Part shown: piece by piece, positions 6,895 to 15,667 of the stretch
Position numbering within the stretch: the stretch's first letter is position 1
How the letters are laid out: the number at the start of each line of letters is the position of its first letter
Notes under the pieces: generated by a model
Told to the model about the DNA's origin: nothing
The model's database searches: none
The model's input: only the letters and a program-made list of their open reading frames with translations
Program-made: the position numbers and the translations under genes
NCBI GenBank assembly: GCA_040385825.1
Contig: JAZKGQ010000012.1
Location: 1-20,441 of the forward strand
Direction: 5' to 3'
Length of the DNA stretch: 20,441 nt
Source: JANNNF01 sp040385825
GTDB taxonomy: Bacteria; Pseudomonadota; Alphaproteobacteria; Rhodobacterales; Rhodobacteraceae

Positions 6895-7286
6895 GATTGC
6901 GGAGGGCAATCGAGATTGAGCGATCTAACAGAACGCCAATCAAATGATCTCACTCGATTTTGTTCGGCGACCATGCCAGCCTTCGTTAAGCCTGTGCTCG
7001 CATAAAATCCATCCGTAAACGATCCTTCTGACGGCATAGGTATTCCGCGTTCAAGACTGTCTTTCGAGACGATCATGACAGAAACGTTTGGCAACTCATG
7101 TTCTTTGCAAAGAGCAGCGGCTTCGTTCAAGTAGCTGCTCAACCCTTGTCCATTGACCTTTGACATACCCAGCCTGCGTGAAAGCTCAGAGTAAGTCACA
7201 GCAATTTCTCCCGCCAACACAGCATTTGCCACGACCTTGATCGTAGCAAACGCGCGTTGCTTGGTAAGTGGAGACACTTTTCGCAT
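6891..7286 (-). CDS. Unknown AT-rich protein translated directly after rpoD, possible winged-helix protein
   Basis: This 131-residue protein starts with an ATG five bases after the rpoD stop; no ATG, GTG or TTG lies in frame just upstream, so reinitiation after rpoD is likely. Residues of about 10-45 (AFATIKVVANAVLAGEIAVTYSELSRRLGM) suggest a helix-turn-helix or winged-helix fold, the 'vTYsELsrrLG' pattern recalling DNA-binding segments of the MGMT/ATL family. Residues of about 55-120 include LCKEHELPNVSVMIVSKDS, GIPMPSEGSF and RVRSFDW. I do not recognise a named family. GC is about 49% against about 65% around it, a sign of acquisition. Its TAG stop comes from the adjoining REP-like repeat. 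The coding call is supported by a sound hydrophobic pattern and the sharp composition change; the function is unknown. Confidence 0.65.
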   Translation of the reverse strand: MRKVSPLTKQRAFATIKVVANAVLAGEIAVTYSELSRRLGMSKVNGQGLSSYLNEAAALCKEHELPNVSVMIVSKDSLERGIPMPSEGSFTDGFYASTGLTKAGMVAEQNRVRSFDWRSVRSLNLDCPPQS

Positions 7287-7291
7287 ATCGT

Positions 7292-9289
<1,998 letters not shown>

Positions 9290-9321
9290 GGGTGCTCCTT
9301 GCAGGGCGCGATCGGGGACAG

Positions 9322-9399
9322 GAATCGCCAAAGTGCGGCGAATCATCGGGTGCTTCTCGAATCAATAGCGCGAATCAAGCGGCGTAACAGGCCGAATCA
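9322..9399. promoter_or_regulatory. Cluster of five GANTC (CcrM methylation) sites between dnaG and rpoD
   Basis: GAATC occurs at 9322-9326, 9340-9344, 9359-9363, 9372-9376 and 9394-9398. The last four sit in identical heptamers CGAATCA, all in the same orientation, starting at 9339, 9358, 9371 and 9393; the last overlaps the dnaG stop codon. GANTC is the target of the alphaproteobacterial cell-cycle methylase CcrM. The heptamers read TGATTCG on the rpoD coding strand. They could be a methylation-sensitive promoter region or a repeated operator for rpoD. Confidence 0.6.
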
Positions 9400-11316
9400 G
9401 TGACTTTTCTTGATCCAGACCTGATCGTCGATCAGGTTTTGCAGGTGTTTCGACAGGGCGGCGCGGTCTTCGCCCAGATCGGTGGCATCGGCACGGTCCG
9501 GTTTCTCGGCGCGGTGGCGGGCGTTCGCGGCTTGCGACAGCCTCCAGGTCAGCCCCTCATCGGGCAGTCCGGCCAGATCTTCGACCGCATCCTCAATCTC
9601 TCGTCGTGCGCCCCGGCTGGTTTCCAGCTTGGCCAGATCACTGGCCAGGCAGAGCGCGGCAAACTCGGCGTCTGCACTGTTGCGCACGGCGGGGGCATTG
9701 CGGACGTGGGGTTGGGCCATCAGCCTGTCAAGGGCTGCGGGCGCTGCCATAAGGATCAGGTCATGCAATTTCGGCGTGTCGCCATGGGCCAGCAGCAGGC
9801 TGCGCAGGGTGGCATGGCCTTCGCCCGTCAGGATCAGGCGTTCAAGGCTGGGTTCAAAACGGGCGATAAGGCCGGGGTGGGTCAGCAGGGTGGCCAGAAC
9901 GGCGGCCTCGATCAGAACCTCGCCCTCGCCGTTGCCTTGCGCCAGTTGCGATTGCCGCGTGGGGGCGCTGGCGGGCAGGGGTTCGCCCTTGGGCACAAAA
10001 CGCTGGCCGGGTCTGGCGGCGGGGCGCCTTCGTTGCGCGCCGAACAAGTCCCACCGCAGCGCCTTGATTTCCTCACCGTAATGGCTGCGGATCGACGGGT
10101 CGGCAATGCGGTTCAGGGCGGCGCGCAGGGTCTTGTCCAGTGCTGCCCTGCGTTCGGGGCTGTCAAACACCCGGCCTTCGGTTTCACGCGTCCACAGCAG
10201 GTTGACCATCGGCTGTGCCCCGTCCAGCACCGCCTTCATCGCGCCCGCCCCTTGGGCGCGGATCAGATCGTCGGGGTCCATCCCCCCCGGCATCACGGCA
10301 AAGCGCAGACCCTTGCCCGCCTCCAGCAGCGGCAGGGCCAGATCGATCACCCGCAGGGCGGCGCGGATGCCCGCCGCGTCGCCGTCCAGCGCGATGATCG
10401 GCTCATCCGAAATCCGCCACATCAGGCGCAACTGGTCTTCGGTGATGGCGGTGCCAAGCGGGGCGACGGTGGATTTGAACCCCGCCTCGACCAGCGCGAT
10501 CACATCCATATAGCCTTCGGCCACCACCAGCGCCGCGCCCTTGCCCGCCGCCTCGCGCGCGTGGGCCTGATTGTAAAGGTTGCGGCCCTTGTCGAACAGG
10601 TCGGTCTGGGGGCCGTTCAGGTACTTGGCAGGGTCGTTCGGGTCCATTGCCCGCCCACCAAGGCTGATCGCGCGGCCACGGGCGTCTCGGATCGGGAAAA
10701 TGATCCGGTTGCGAAAGCGGTCATAGCCGTCGCGCGTGTCTGATTTTGCGGCAAGCCCCGCCTCCGTCAACAGGTCGATGGACATGCCCTTTTGCTTCAT
10801 CGCGTCGATCAGCGCGCTCCACGATGCGGGCGCAAAGCCGATGCCCCAGCGGTCCTGCGCCTCGGGCGACAGGCCGCGCTTGGCAAGATAGGCGCGGGCA
10901 TCTGCGGCAGCAGAGGTGCGCAGTTGCAGCCGCATCCAGTTGACGGCTTCTTCCATCACCTGTCCCAGCAGGGTGCGGCGGTCGGCCTTCTGTGCGGCCA
11001 CCGGGTCGCGGGCGGGCATCGGCATGCCTGCCTCGCGCGCCAGCACCTCGACCGCCTCCAGAAACCCCAGGTTCTCGGTTTCCTTGATGAAGGTCACGGC
11101 ATCGCCTTTGGCGTGGCAGCCAAAGCAATAGTAGAAGCCCTTCCTGTCATCGACGTGGAACGAGGCCGACTTTTCCTGATGAAAGGGGCAGGGCGCCCAC
11201 ATGTCGCCCTTGCCCATGTTGGACTTGCGCATGTCCCATGTGACCTTGCGCCCTACCACCTGGGAGAGCGAGATACGGGTGCGCAATTCGTCGATGAAAC
11301 CGGGCGGCAGACTCAT
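9397..11316 (-). CDS. dnaG: DNA primase DnaG
   Basis: DnaG lays down RNA primers at the replication fork. At 639 residues it is full length. The zinc-binding domain has C43, H46, C64 and C67 (CPFH...FYYCFGCH). The RNA-polymerase/TOPRIM core has its acidic residues at E267 (EGYMDV) and D311/D313 (DGD), matching E. coli E265, D309 and D311. The C-terminal third, the DnaB-interaction part, is less conserved but continuous. The start MSLPPGFIDELR is the usual alphaproteobacterial beginning; no Shine-Dalgarno is visible before it. dnaG precedes rpoD on the same strand, the macromolecular-synthesis order, with no rpsU in view. It diverges from the epimerase gene. Confidence 0.98.
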   Translation of the reverse strand: MSLPPGFIDELRTRISLSQVVGRKVTWDMRKSNMGKGDMWAPCPFHQEKSASFHVDDRKGFYYCFGCHAKGDAVTFIKETENLGFLEAVEVLAREAGMPMPARDPVAAQKADRRTLLGQVMEEAVNWMRLQLRTSAAADARAYLAKRGLSPEAQDRWGIGFAPASWSALIDAMKQKGMSIDLLTEAGLAAKSDTRDGYDRFRNRIIFPIRDARGRAISLGGRAMDPNDPAKYLNGPQTDLFDKGRNLYNQAHAREAAGKGAALVVAEGYMDVIALVEAGFKSTVAPLGTAITEDQLRLMWRISDEPIIALDGDAAGIRAALRVIDLALPLLEAGKGLRFAVMPGGMDPDDLIRAQGAGAMKAVLDGAQPMVNLLWTRETEGRVFDSPERRAALDKTLRAALNRIADPSIRSHYGEEIKALRWDLFGAQRRRPAARPGQRFVPKGEPLPASAPTRQSQLAQGNGEGEVLIEAAVLATLLTHPGLIARFEPSLERLILTGEGHATLRSLLLAHGDTPKLHDLILMAAPAALDRLMAQPHVRNAPAVRNSADAEFAALCLASDLAKLETSRGARREIEDAVEDLAGLPDEGLTWRLSQAANARHRAEKPDRADATDLGEDRAALSKHLQNLIDDQVWIKKSH

Positions 11317-11320
11317 GCCG

Positions 11321-11351
11321 TCTATATTGTGCCTGCGCGCCGGGCTGTCCA
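11321..11351 (-). promoter_or_regulatory. Candidate dnaG promoter, possibly giving a leaderless transcript
   Basis: On the minus strand TGGACA (complement of 11346-11351) is followed after 19 bases by TATAGA (complement of 11321-11326). The hexamers match consensus at 5/6 and 4/6, but the spacer is longer than the ideal 17. The -10 ends only four bases before the dnaG ATG, so a transcript from it would begin at or next to the start codon. This agrees with the absence of a ribosome binding site there. Confidence 0.3.
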
Positions 11352-11386
11352 GTCACCAGCCGGGACGAAATGGGCAGCACCTCGCG

Positions 11387-11408
11387 CAACCCGCGGTGCG
11401 CGGGGTTG
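11387..11408. repeat. GC-rich hairpin in the dnaG/epimerase divergent region
   Basis: CAACCCGCG (11387-11395), a 3-base loop GTG, and CGCGGGGTTG (11399-11408) form a 9-bp stem with one bulged G. It lies two bases before a second, perfect hairpin. Neither has a U-run, and both sit upstream of divergent genes, so a regulatory or mRNA-leader role is more likely than termination. Confidence 0.5.
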
Positions 11409-11409
11409 A

Positions 11410-11438
11410 CCTCTCTTTTCAGTTGTTGAAAAGAGAGG
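11410..11438. repeat. Perfect 11-bp inverted repeat upstream of the epimerase gene
   Basis: CCTCTCTTTTC (11410-11420) and GAAAAGAGAGG (11428-11438) are exact complements around a 7-base loop AGTTGTT. It ends 66 bases before the epimerase ATG. The purine/pyrimidine arms are unlike the GC-rich surroundings. Candidate roles are a dimeric repressor operator or a 5'-leader hairpin in the epimerase transcript. Confidence 0.65.
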
Positions 11439-11504
11439 CAAATGGGGATCGCAGCCGGTTCACGCTGCGGCATTGGCGACGGCACCGACCACAAGGAATA
11501 TTGC

Positions 11505-12599
11505 ATGCGGGTTTTCATCACGGGCGGCGCGGGTTTCATCGGCGCGCGACTTTCGGTCAAGCTGGCGTCGATGGGCGCGACGGTCACCGCCTATGACAAC
11601 CTGCACCCGCAGGCGCATGCCAACAATCCGGCCAATCAGGCGATGTTGCAGGGCACCGGCGTAACGCTGGTTGTGGGCGATGTGCGCGACCCGGTGGCAC
11701 TGTCTGCGGCCATGGCTGCGGCAAACCCCGATGTGGTCTACCATCTGGCGGCCGAAACCGGCACCGGGCAGTCGTTCGACCTGCCCGCCCGCTATAACGA
11801 TGTGAACGTGATGGGCACGGCCCACCTGATCGAGGCGGTCCGCGCCCATGGCAAGGCGGTCAGCCGGGTGATCGTGGCAGGCTCGCGGTCGGTTTACGGC
11901 GAGGGCGCCTGCCTGGGGGCCGATGGTCGCCTGACAGCGGCGGTGGAACGGACCGTGGCCGACATGACGGCGGGCGATTTCGCGCCCAAGGGGGCCGACG
12001 GCGCAACCCTGACCCCTTGCGCCACCAATGGCGATTGCGTGGTGGCCCCGGCCTCGGTCTATGCGTCCACCAAGCTGATGCAGGAATATCTGCTGCGCCA
12101 GGCCTTCTGGGGCACCGGCGTTGGCGTCGGCGTGTTGCGCCTGCAGAACGTCTATGGGCCGGGCCAGTCGCTGAACAACCCCTATACCGGCGTGTTGTCG
12201 ATCTTTTGCCGCCAGATTCAGGAAGGCAAGACCCTGAACATCTTCGAGGATGGCCTGATCACCCGCGATTTCGTGCTGGTCGATGACGTGGTTGCCGCCT
12301 TTGCAGCCATGGGTCAAGTGGCCGAAGTGCCGGGCGGCGTGGTCGATATCGGGTCGGGCGAGGCGGCCACCATCGTCGATGTGGCCCGCAGCCTGCTGGT
12401 GCGGTTCGGCGAATCCCCCGACAAGCTGCGCATCACCGGTGCCTTCCGCCCCGGCGACATCCGCTATGCGGTGGCCGACATCACCCGCGCGAAGGCCACC
12501 CTTGGCTGGGCGCCGCAGGTCAGCCTTGATGCGGGGCTTGCGCGACTGGTCGAATGGTCGCGCGCCGAAATGGCTGCGGAACTTGCGGTGATGGCTTGA
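11505..12599 (+). CDS. NAD-dependent epimerase/dehydratase, dTDP-L-rhamnose 4-epimerase-like
   Basis: This is an extended short-chain dehydrogenase of 364 residues. The NAD-binding GGAGFIG is at residues 7-13, the catalytic YxxxK at Y186-K190 (VYASTK), and the partner serine region GSRSVYG at 126-132. The roughly 45-residue insertion before the catalytic Tyr (AGDFAPKGADGATLTPC), the DGLITRDFVLVDDVV segment and the NPYTGVLSIF motif fit best with dTDP-L-rhamnose 4-epimerases, which make dTDP-6-deoxy-L-talose. Other nucleotide-sugar epimerases remain possible. The next genes include an RgpF-like rhamnan protein, which supports a deoxyhexose role. AAGGAA (11492-11497) precedes the ATG; an upstream ATG at 11442 would add 21 residues before the Rossmann strand and was rejected. 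Confidence 0.88.
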   Translation: MRVFITGGAGFIGARLSVKLASMGATVTAYDNLHPQAHANNPANQAMLQGTGVTLVVGDVRDPVALSAAMAAANPDVVYHLAAETGTGQSFDLPARYNDVNVMGTAHLIEAVRAHGKAVSRVIVAGSRSVYGEGACLGADGRLTAAVERTVADMTAGDFAPKGADGATLTPCATNGDCVVAPASVYASTKLMQEYLLRQAFWGTGVGVGVLRLQNVYGPGQSLNNPYTGVLSIFCRQIQEGKTLNIFEDGLITRDFVLVDDVVAAFAAMGQVAEVPGGVVDIGSGEAATIVDVARSLLVRFGESPDKLRITGAFRPGDIRYAVADITRAKATLGWAPQVSLDAGLARLVEWSRAEMAAELAVMA

Positions 12600-12740
12600 C
12601 CGACGCACGGGCCGCGCGCGGAACCTTGGGCATGGCACCCGAAATGTCTGTAAAACCCTGGTCCGCGACAGACTGTTGGTCCGCGAGGACAATTGCCGCT
12701 AATGCTGATGACAGCACAGAAGATGGGATGGCGTAAACAG
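12600..12740. other. Gap between epimerase and sulfotransferase-like gene with a repeated decamer
   Basis: No gene is seen. TGGTCCGCGA occurs twice, at 12659-12668 and 12677-12686, 18 bases apart in direct orientation. GTCTGT (12646-12651) and ACAGAC (12667-12672) also form a 6-bp inverted repeat around the first copy. GAGGAC follows the second copy and could be a ribosome binding site for one of the upstream start choices of the next gene. A regulator site or a second promoter is possible. Confidence 0.3.
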
Positions 12741-13751
12741 ATGCTGGTGGTTCATGCAGGCCCGCACAAGACGGCCACGACGTTTATCCAGAACAATCTG
12801 ACCGCCGCCCGCGAGGATCTGGCCGGGCTGGGCTGGGATTATCTGAGGGAAGGCACCGACGGCGGGTCCGCGCATCACTCGATTGCCCATAATCCCCGGC
12901 CTTATGTCGACGTGGCCTCGCCCGAACGGGCACGGCTGGCAAAGGCCGGGGCAGTCGCCACGGCGGCGGGGCGGTCGGTGGTCCTGTCGGCCGAAGGCTT
13001 TTGCCGGTGGGGACCGGCCAAGCTGAAGCATATGGCCAGTATCTTCAAGAAAGACAGGCTGGACTTTGTCTATGCGGTCCGCGACCCGTTTGACGTGTTC
13101 TATTCCTACTGGGCCGAAGAAGTGAAGCAGGGCCATGTCGGCAGTTTCGCCAACCGCTTTGCCGAACATTTCAACGACCCGTCCGAATCTCGCCTGCTGA
13201 ACCCGCTGGTCGATCTGACCCCGCTGTTGAAGCTGGACCGCGTGCGCATTCGCGTGGTGCCGTTCAACCTGCTGAAAGCGCGCAAGATCGACATTTACAG
13301 TCATTTCTGCGACCAGGCGCTCGGCTTGCCTGACATGGCCCCCAAAAGCGCGCTTGCCCGCAACGAAGCCCTGCCGATCGAGTTGACCGAGTTTTTGCGC
13401 CTGCTGACCGTGATCAAGGCCGATGGCAAGCGCCACATCGGCTTCGATTTCAGATTGCGCTTCATGAACGGCACAACTCCGTCGGAACGGGCAGAAATCG
13501 TCAATGTCATGAAGGAAGAAGTCGGAGACAGAATGCAAGTCGTCCGGCTGAACGGCAGTTCCTTTACCAAGCAGCGCATCGAGAAACAGCTTAAGCTCAA
13601 GCTCGCAGGGCTGTGGACGCTCGATCCCGGCACGGACAGCATCTACAATGCCGACAGTGCCGAGTACCGGTATTTCAATGAATTCGATCTGTGGCTGAGT
13701 CCGCCCATCCGCAAGCTGGCCGAAGACATTCTTGCGCGGTTGGCGGATTGA
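12741..13751 (+). CDS. Sulfotransferase-like P-loop protein
   Basis: The 336-residue protein begins with the 5'-phosphosulfate-binding loop typical of PAPS-dependent sulfotransferases (HAGPHKTATTFIQ, residues 5-17, Lys at K10). It has the 3'-phosphate motif RDPFDVFYSYW at 114-124, with R114 and S122 in place of the conserved Arg and Ser. Residues beyond about 130 are less conserved. No signal peptide or membrane helix is seen, so it is probably cytosolic. The neighbours (nucleotide-sugar epimerase, RgpF-like protein) suggest that it sulfates a surface glycan or its precursor; the acceptor cannot be told. The start is uncertain: in-frame ATGs at 12702, 12708 and 12723 and a TTG at 12693 also exist. 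I chose 12741 because family members begin right at this strand. The stop lies 40 bases before the next chosen start. Confidence 0.8.
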   Translation: MLVVHAGPHKTATTFIQNNLTAAREDLAGLGWDYLREGTDGGSAHHSIAHNPRPYVDVASPERARLAKAGAVATAAGRSVVLSAEGFCRWGPAKLKHMASIFKKDRLDFVYAVRDPFDVFYSYWAEEVKQGHVGSFANRFAEHFNDPSESRLLNPLVDLTPLLKLDRVRIRVVPFNLLKARKIDIYSHFCDQALGLPDMAPKSALARNEALPIELTEFLRLLTVIKADGKRHIGFDFRLRFMNGTTPSERAEIVNVMKEEVGDRMQVVRLNGSSFTKQRIEKQLKLKLAGLWTLDPGTDSIYNADSAEYRYFNEFDLWLSPPIRKLAEDILARLAD

Positions 13752-13791
13752 TCCGGTGTCTGACAGCGGGAACAGCGATGGTGCAGGTCTG

Positions 13792-15666
13792 ATGGCTCTG
13801 ACAAACTTTGTTTATGTATTGCCACAGGCAGCCATTCTGGCGCCCCATGTGATCGTGGCGCTGGATCAGTTGCGCCCCATGGCCGACCGTCTGGTGCTGG
13901 TCGTGCCCGGCGGCGATCTGGACCGCTGCAAGGCGGATTTCGCGGCCTATGATCCGACCATGGTTCTGCCCATGCCCGAGGGGCCGCAAACCACGGCGGC
14001 CGGCTACAAGGCGGGGATGACGGCGATCTGGGCCGCCGATGCGGCTGCGGGCGTGGCCACGGGGGCGACCATCCTGACCGGGGTGCATGTGGCGGGGCCG
14101 ATCTGCCCGCCGGACCCGGCGTTGCTTCAGGCGCAGACCGGGCTGTTCAGCGCCTACTGGTATGGCGCGTCGCTTGACCCCCGGCTGCAATATTTCACCA
14201 AGGCCGCACGCTTGCCGTTGCTGGATTTTGCCGTCGTCTCGTCCGGCCTGATGCAGGCGCCAGAATTTCGCCAGTTCTGGACGGAGCTGAAAATTCACGG
14301 CGATTACTGGCACAGTTTCGTCAATCTTGAAGTCCGCCTGGCCGAGCGTCTGCTGGCGATGGATGAAACGGTCACCTATCCCGCCGGGACCGAAGCCTTT
14401 CAGACCATGGACCCGCGCCACCACGAGATCGACAAGGTCGTCCAGTCCGGCATGCCCTGCTTTCCGCTGTCGATCTTCACGCTGGACCCGTTGCTGCACG
14501 ACCTGAACAGCATCAACCTGCGCGGCGCGCTGGATGCCTTGCGCCCCATGCACCCGGCGCTCTATGCCGCCGTGATCAATTTCGTGACCCGCGCCGTGCC
14601 GATGCGGGATTTTGCCACCATCGCCGACCAGTACGAAATCCTCCCGGTCGAGGCCCGCAGCCCCGGCAAGACCGCCTGGAGCTTTGGCCGCATCGCCGTG
14701 TTCATCCACGCTTTCTACGCCGAGATGATGCCCGAATTCTGGGATCTGCTGCAACAGCTGCCCTGCGACCATGACCTGTTCCTGACCACCTCGACCGAGG
14801 CGCACAAGGCCGAGATCGAAGCCTTTCTGGCCGACAAGGGCTTTCCCGCCGACCGTACCGAGGTGCGCGTGGTCGACCAGAACCGCGGGCGGGACATGTC
14901 GTCGCTGTTCATCACCTTCCGCGATGTGGCGCTGTCAGACCGCTATCCGGTTGCGCTGCGCCTGCATTCCAAACGCACGCCGCAAGTGTCGCGGCAGGTG
15001 GGCGAGGGCTTCAAGAAGCACCTGTTCGACAATCTGGTGAAAAGTCCGGGCTATGTCGGCAACATCCTGGATCTGTTTGAACAGCAGCCGGACATCGGCA
15101 TGGTGATGCCCCCGGTGATCCATGTGGGCTTTGGCACATTGGGCCATTCCTGGTTCAACAACCGGGGCACCCTGCATCAACTGTCGCTGGACATGGGGTT
15201 GAACGTGCCGTTCGACGCCGACACGCCGGTCGCGGCCTACGGCACCATGTACTGGTTCCGTCCTGCCGCGATGTGGAAGATGTTCAAATGGGAATGGAAG
15301 TGGGAGGATTACAATTCCGAACCCCACCACATCGACGGCGGCCTTGCGCATGTGCAGGAACGCCTGATCGGCTATTGCGTGCAGGACGCGGGCTTTCGCA
15401 TCGTGCAGGTGATGAACCCCGATCTGGCCGCCCGCTATTACGCCAAGCTGGAATACAAGCTGCAACTGCTGGCGGCGCGGCTGATGTCGGGCAACATCCT
15501 GCAACAGCGCGATCAACTGGATCATCTTGGCGCGCAGGGCCGGGCGCGGACCTTCCGCTGGATGACGGGGGTCTACGGCAGCATCTTGCAGAAATTCCCG
15601 GCCTCACGCGGCATGCTGCGGCCGATCGCGCGGTTTGTGGTCCGGGTGATCGCGCCCAGACCGTAA
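13792..15666 (+). CDS. Rhamnan synthesis protein F (RgpF)-like
   Basis: The 624-residue product matches the RgpF family (PF05045), involved in assembling rhamnose-rich cell-surface polysaccharide. Both halves are recognisable. The first, around residues 130-190, carries PEFRQFWTELKIHGDYW and NLEVRLAERLL. The second has IAVFIHAFYAEMMPEFWDLL near 305, NRGRD at 364-368, LHSKR at 391-395 and YGTMYWFRPAAMWKMF near 485. No transmembrane segment is obvious, so it is likely cytosolic or membrane-peripheral. It follows the sulfotransferase-like gene closely and probably shares its message. An in-frame GTG at 13756, 4 bases after the upstream stop, is an alternative start adding 12 residues. Its stop lies one base from that of convergent puuB. 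Confidence 0.87.
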   Translation: MALTNFVYVLPQAAILAPHVIVALDQLRPMADRLVLVVPGGDLDRCKADFAAYDPTMVLPMPEGPQTTAAGYKAGMTAIWAADAAAGVATGATILTGVHVAGPICPPDPALLQAQTGLFSAYWYGASLDPRLQYFTKAARLPLLDFAVVSSGLMQAPEFRQFWTELKIHGDYWHSFVNLEVRLAERLLAMDETVTYPAGTEAFQTMDPRHHEIDKVVQSGMPCFPLSIFTLDPLLHDLNSINLRGALDALRPMHPALYAAVINFVTRAVPMRDFATIADQYEILPVEARSPGKTAWSFGRIAVFIHAFYAEMMPEFWDLLQQLPCDHDLFLTTSTEAHKAEIEAFLADKGFPADRTEVRVVDQNRGRDMSSLFITFRDVALSDRYPVALRLHSKRTPQVSRQVGEGFKKHLFDNLVKSPGYVGNILDLFEQQPDIGMVMPPVIHVGFGTLGHSWFNNRGTLHQLSLDMGLNVPFDADTPVAAYGTMYWFRPAAMWKMFKWEWKWEDYNSEPHHIDGGLAHVQERLIGYCVQDAGFRIVQVMNPDLAARYYAKLEYKLQLLAARLMSGNILQQRDQLDHLGAQGRARTFRWMTGVYGSILQKFPASRGMLRPIARFVVRVIAPRP

Positions 15667-15667
15667 G

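Noticed and set aside
9339..9399. CGAATCA repeats as a small CRISPR-like array
   Set aside because: Repeats are only 7 bases and spacing is irregular (19, 13, 22); the GANTC core explains them better.
9400..10743. Plus-strand ORF of 447 codons opposite dnaG
   Set aside because: Antisense to dnaG, which has intact zinc and TOPRIM residues; no motif in the opposite frame.
11460..12692. Minus-strand ORF of 410 codons opposite the epimerase
   Set aside because: His/Arg/Gly-rich mirror of a recognised SDR enzyme.
13675..14805. Minus-strand ORF of 376 codons opposite the RgpF-like gene
   Set aside because: Mirror frame with no domain; the plus-strand frame carries family motifs throughout.
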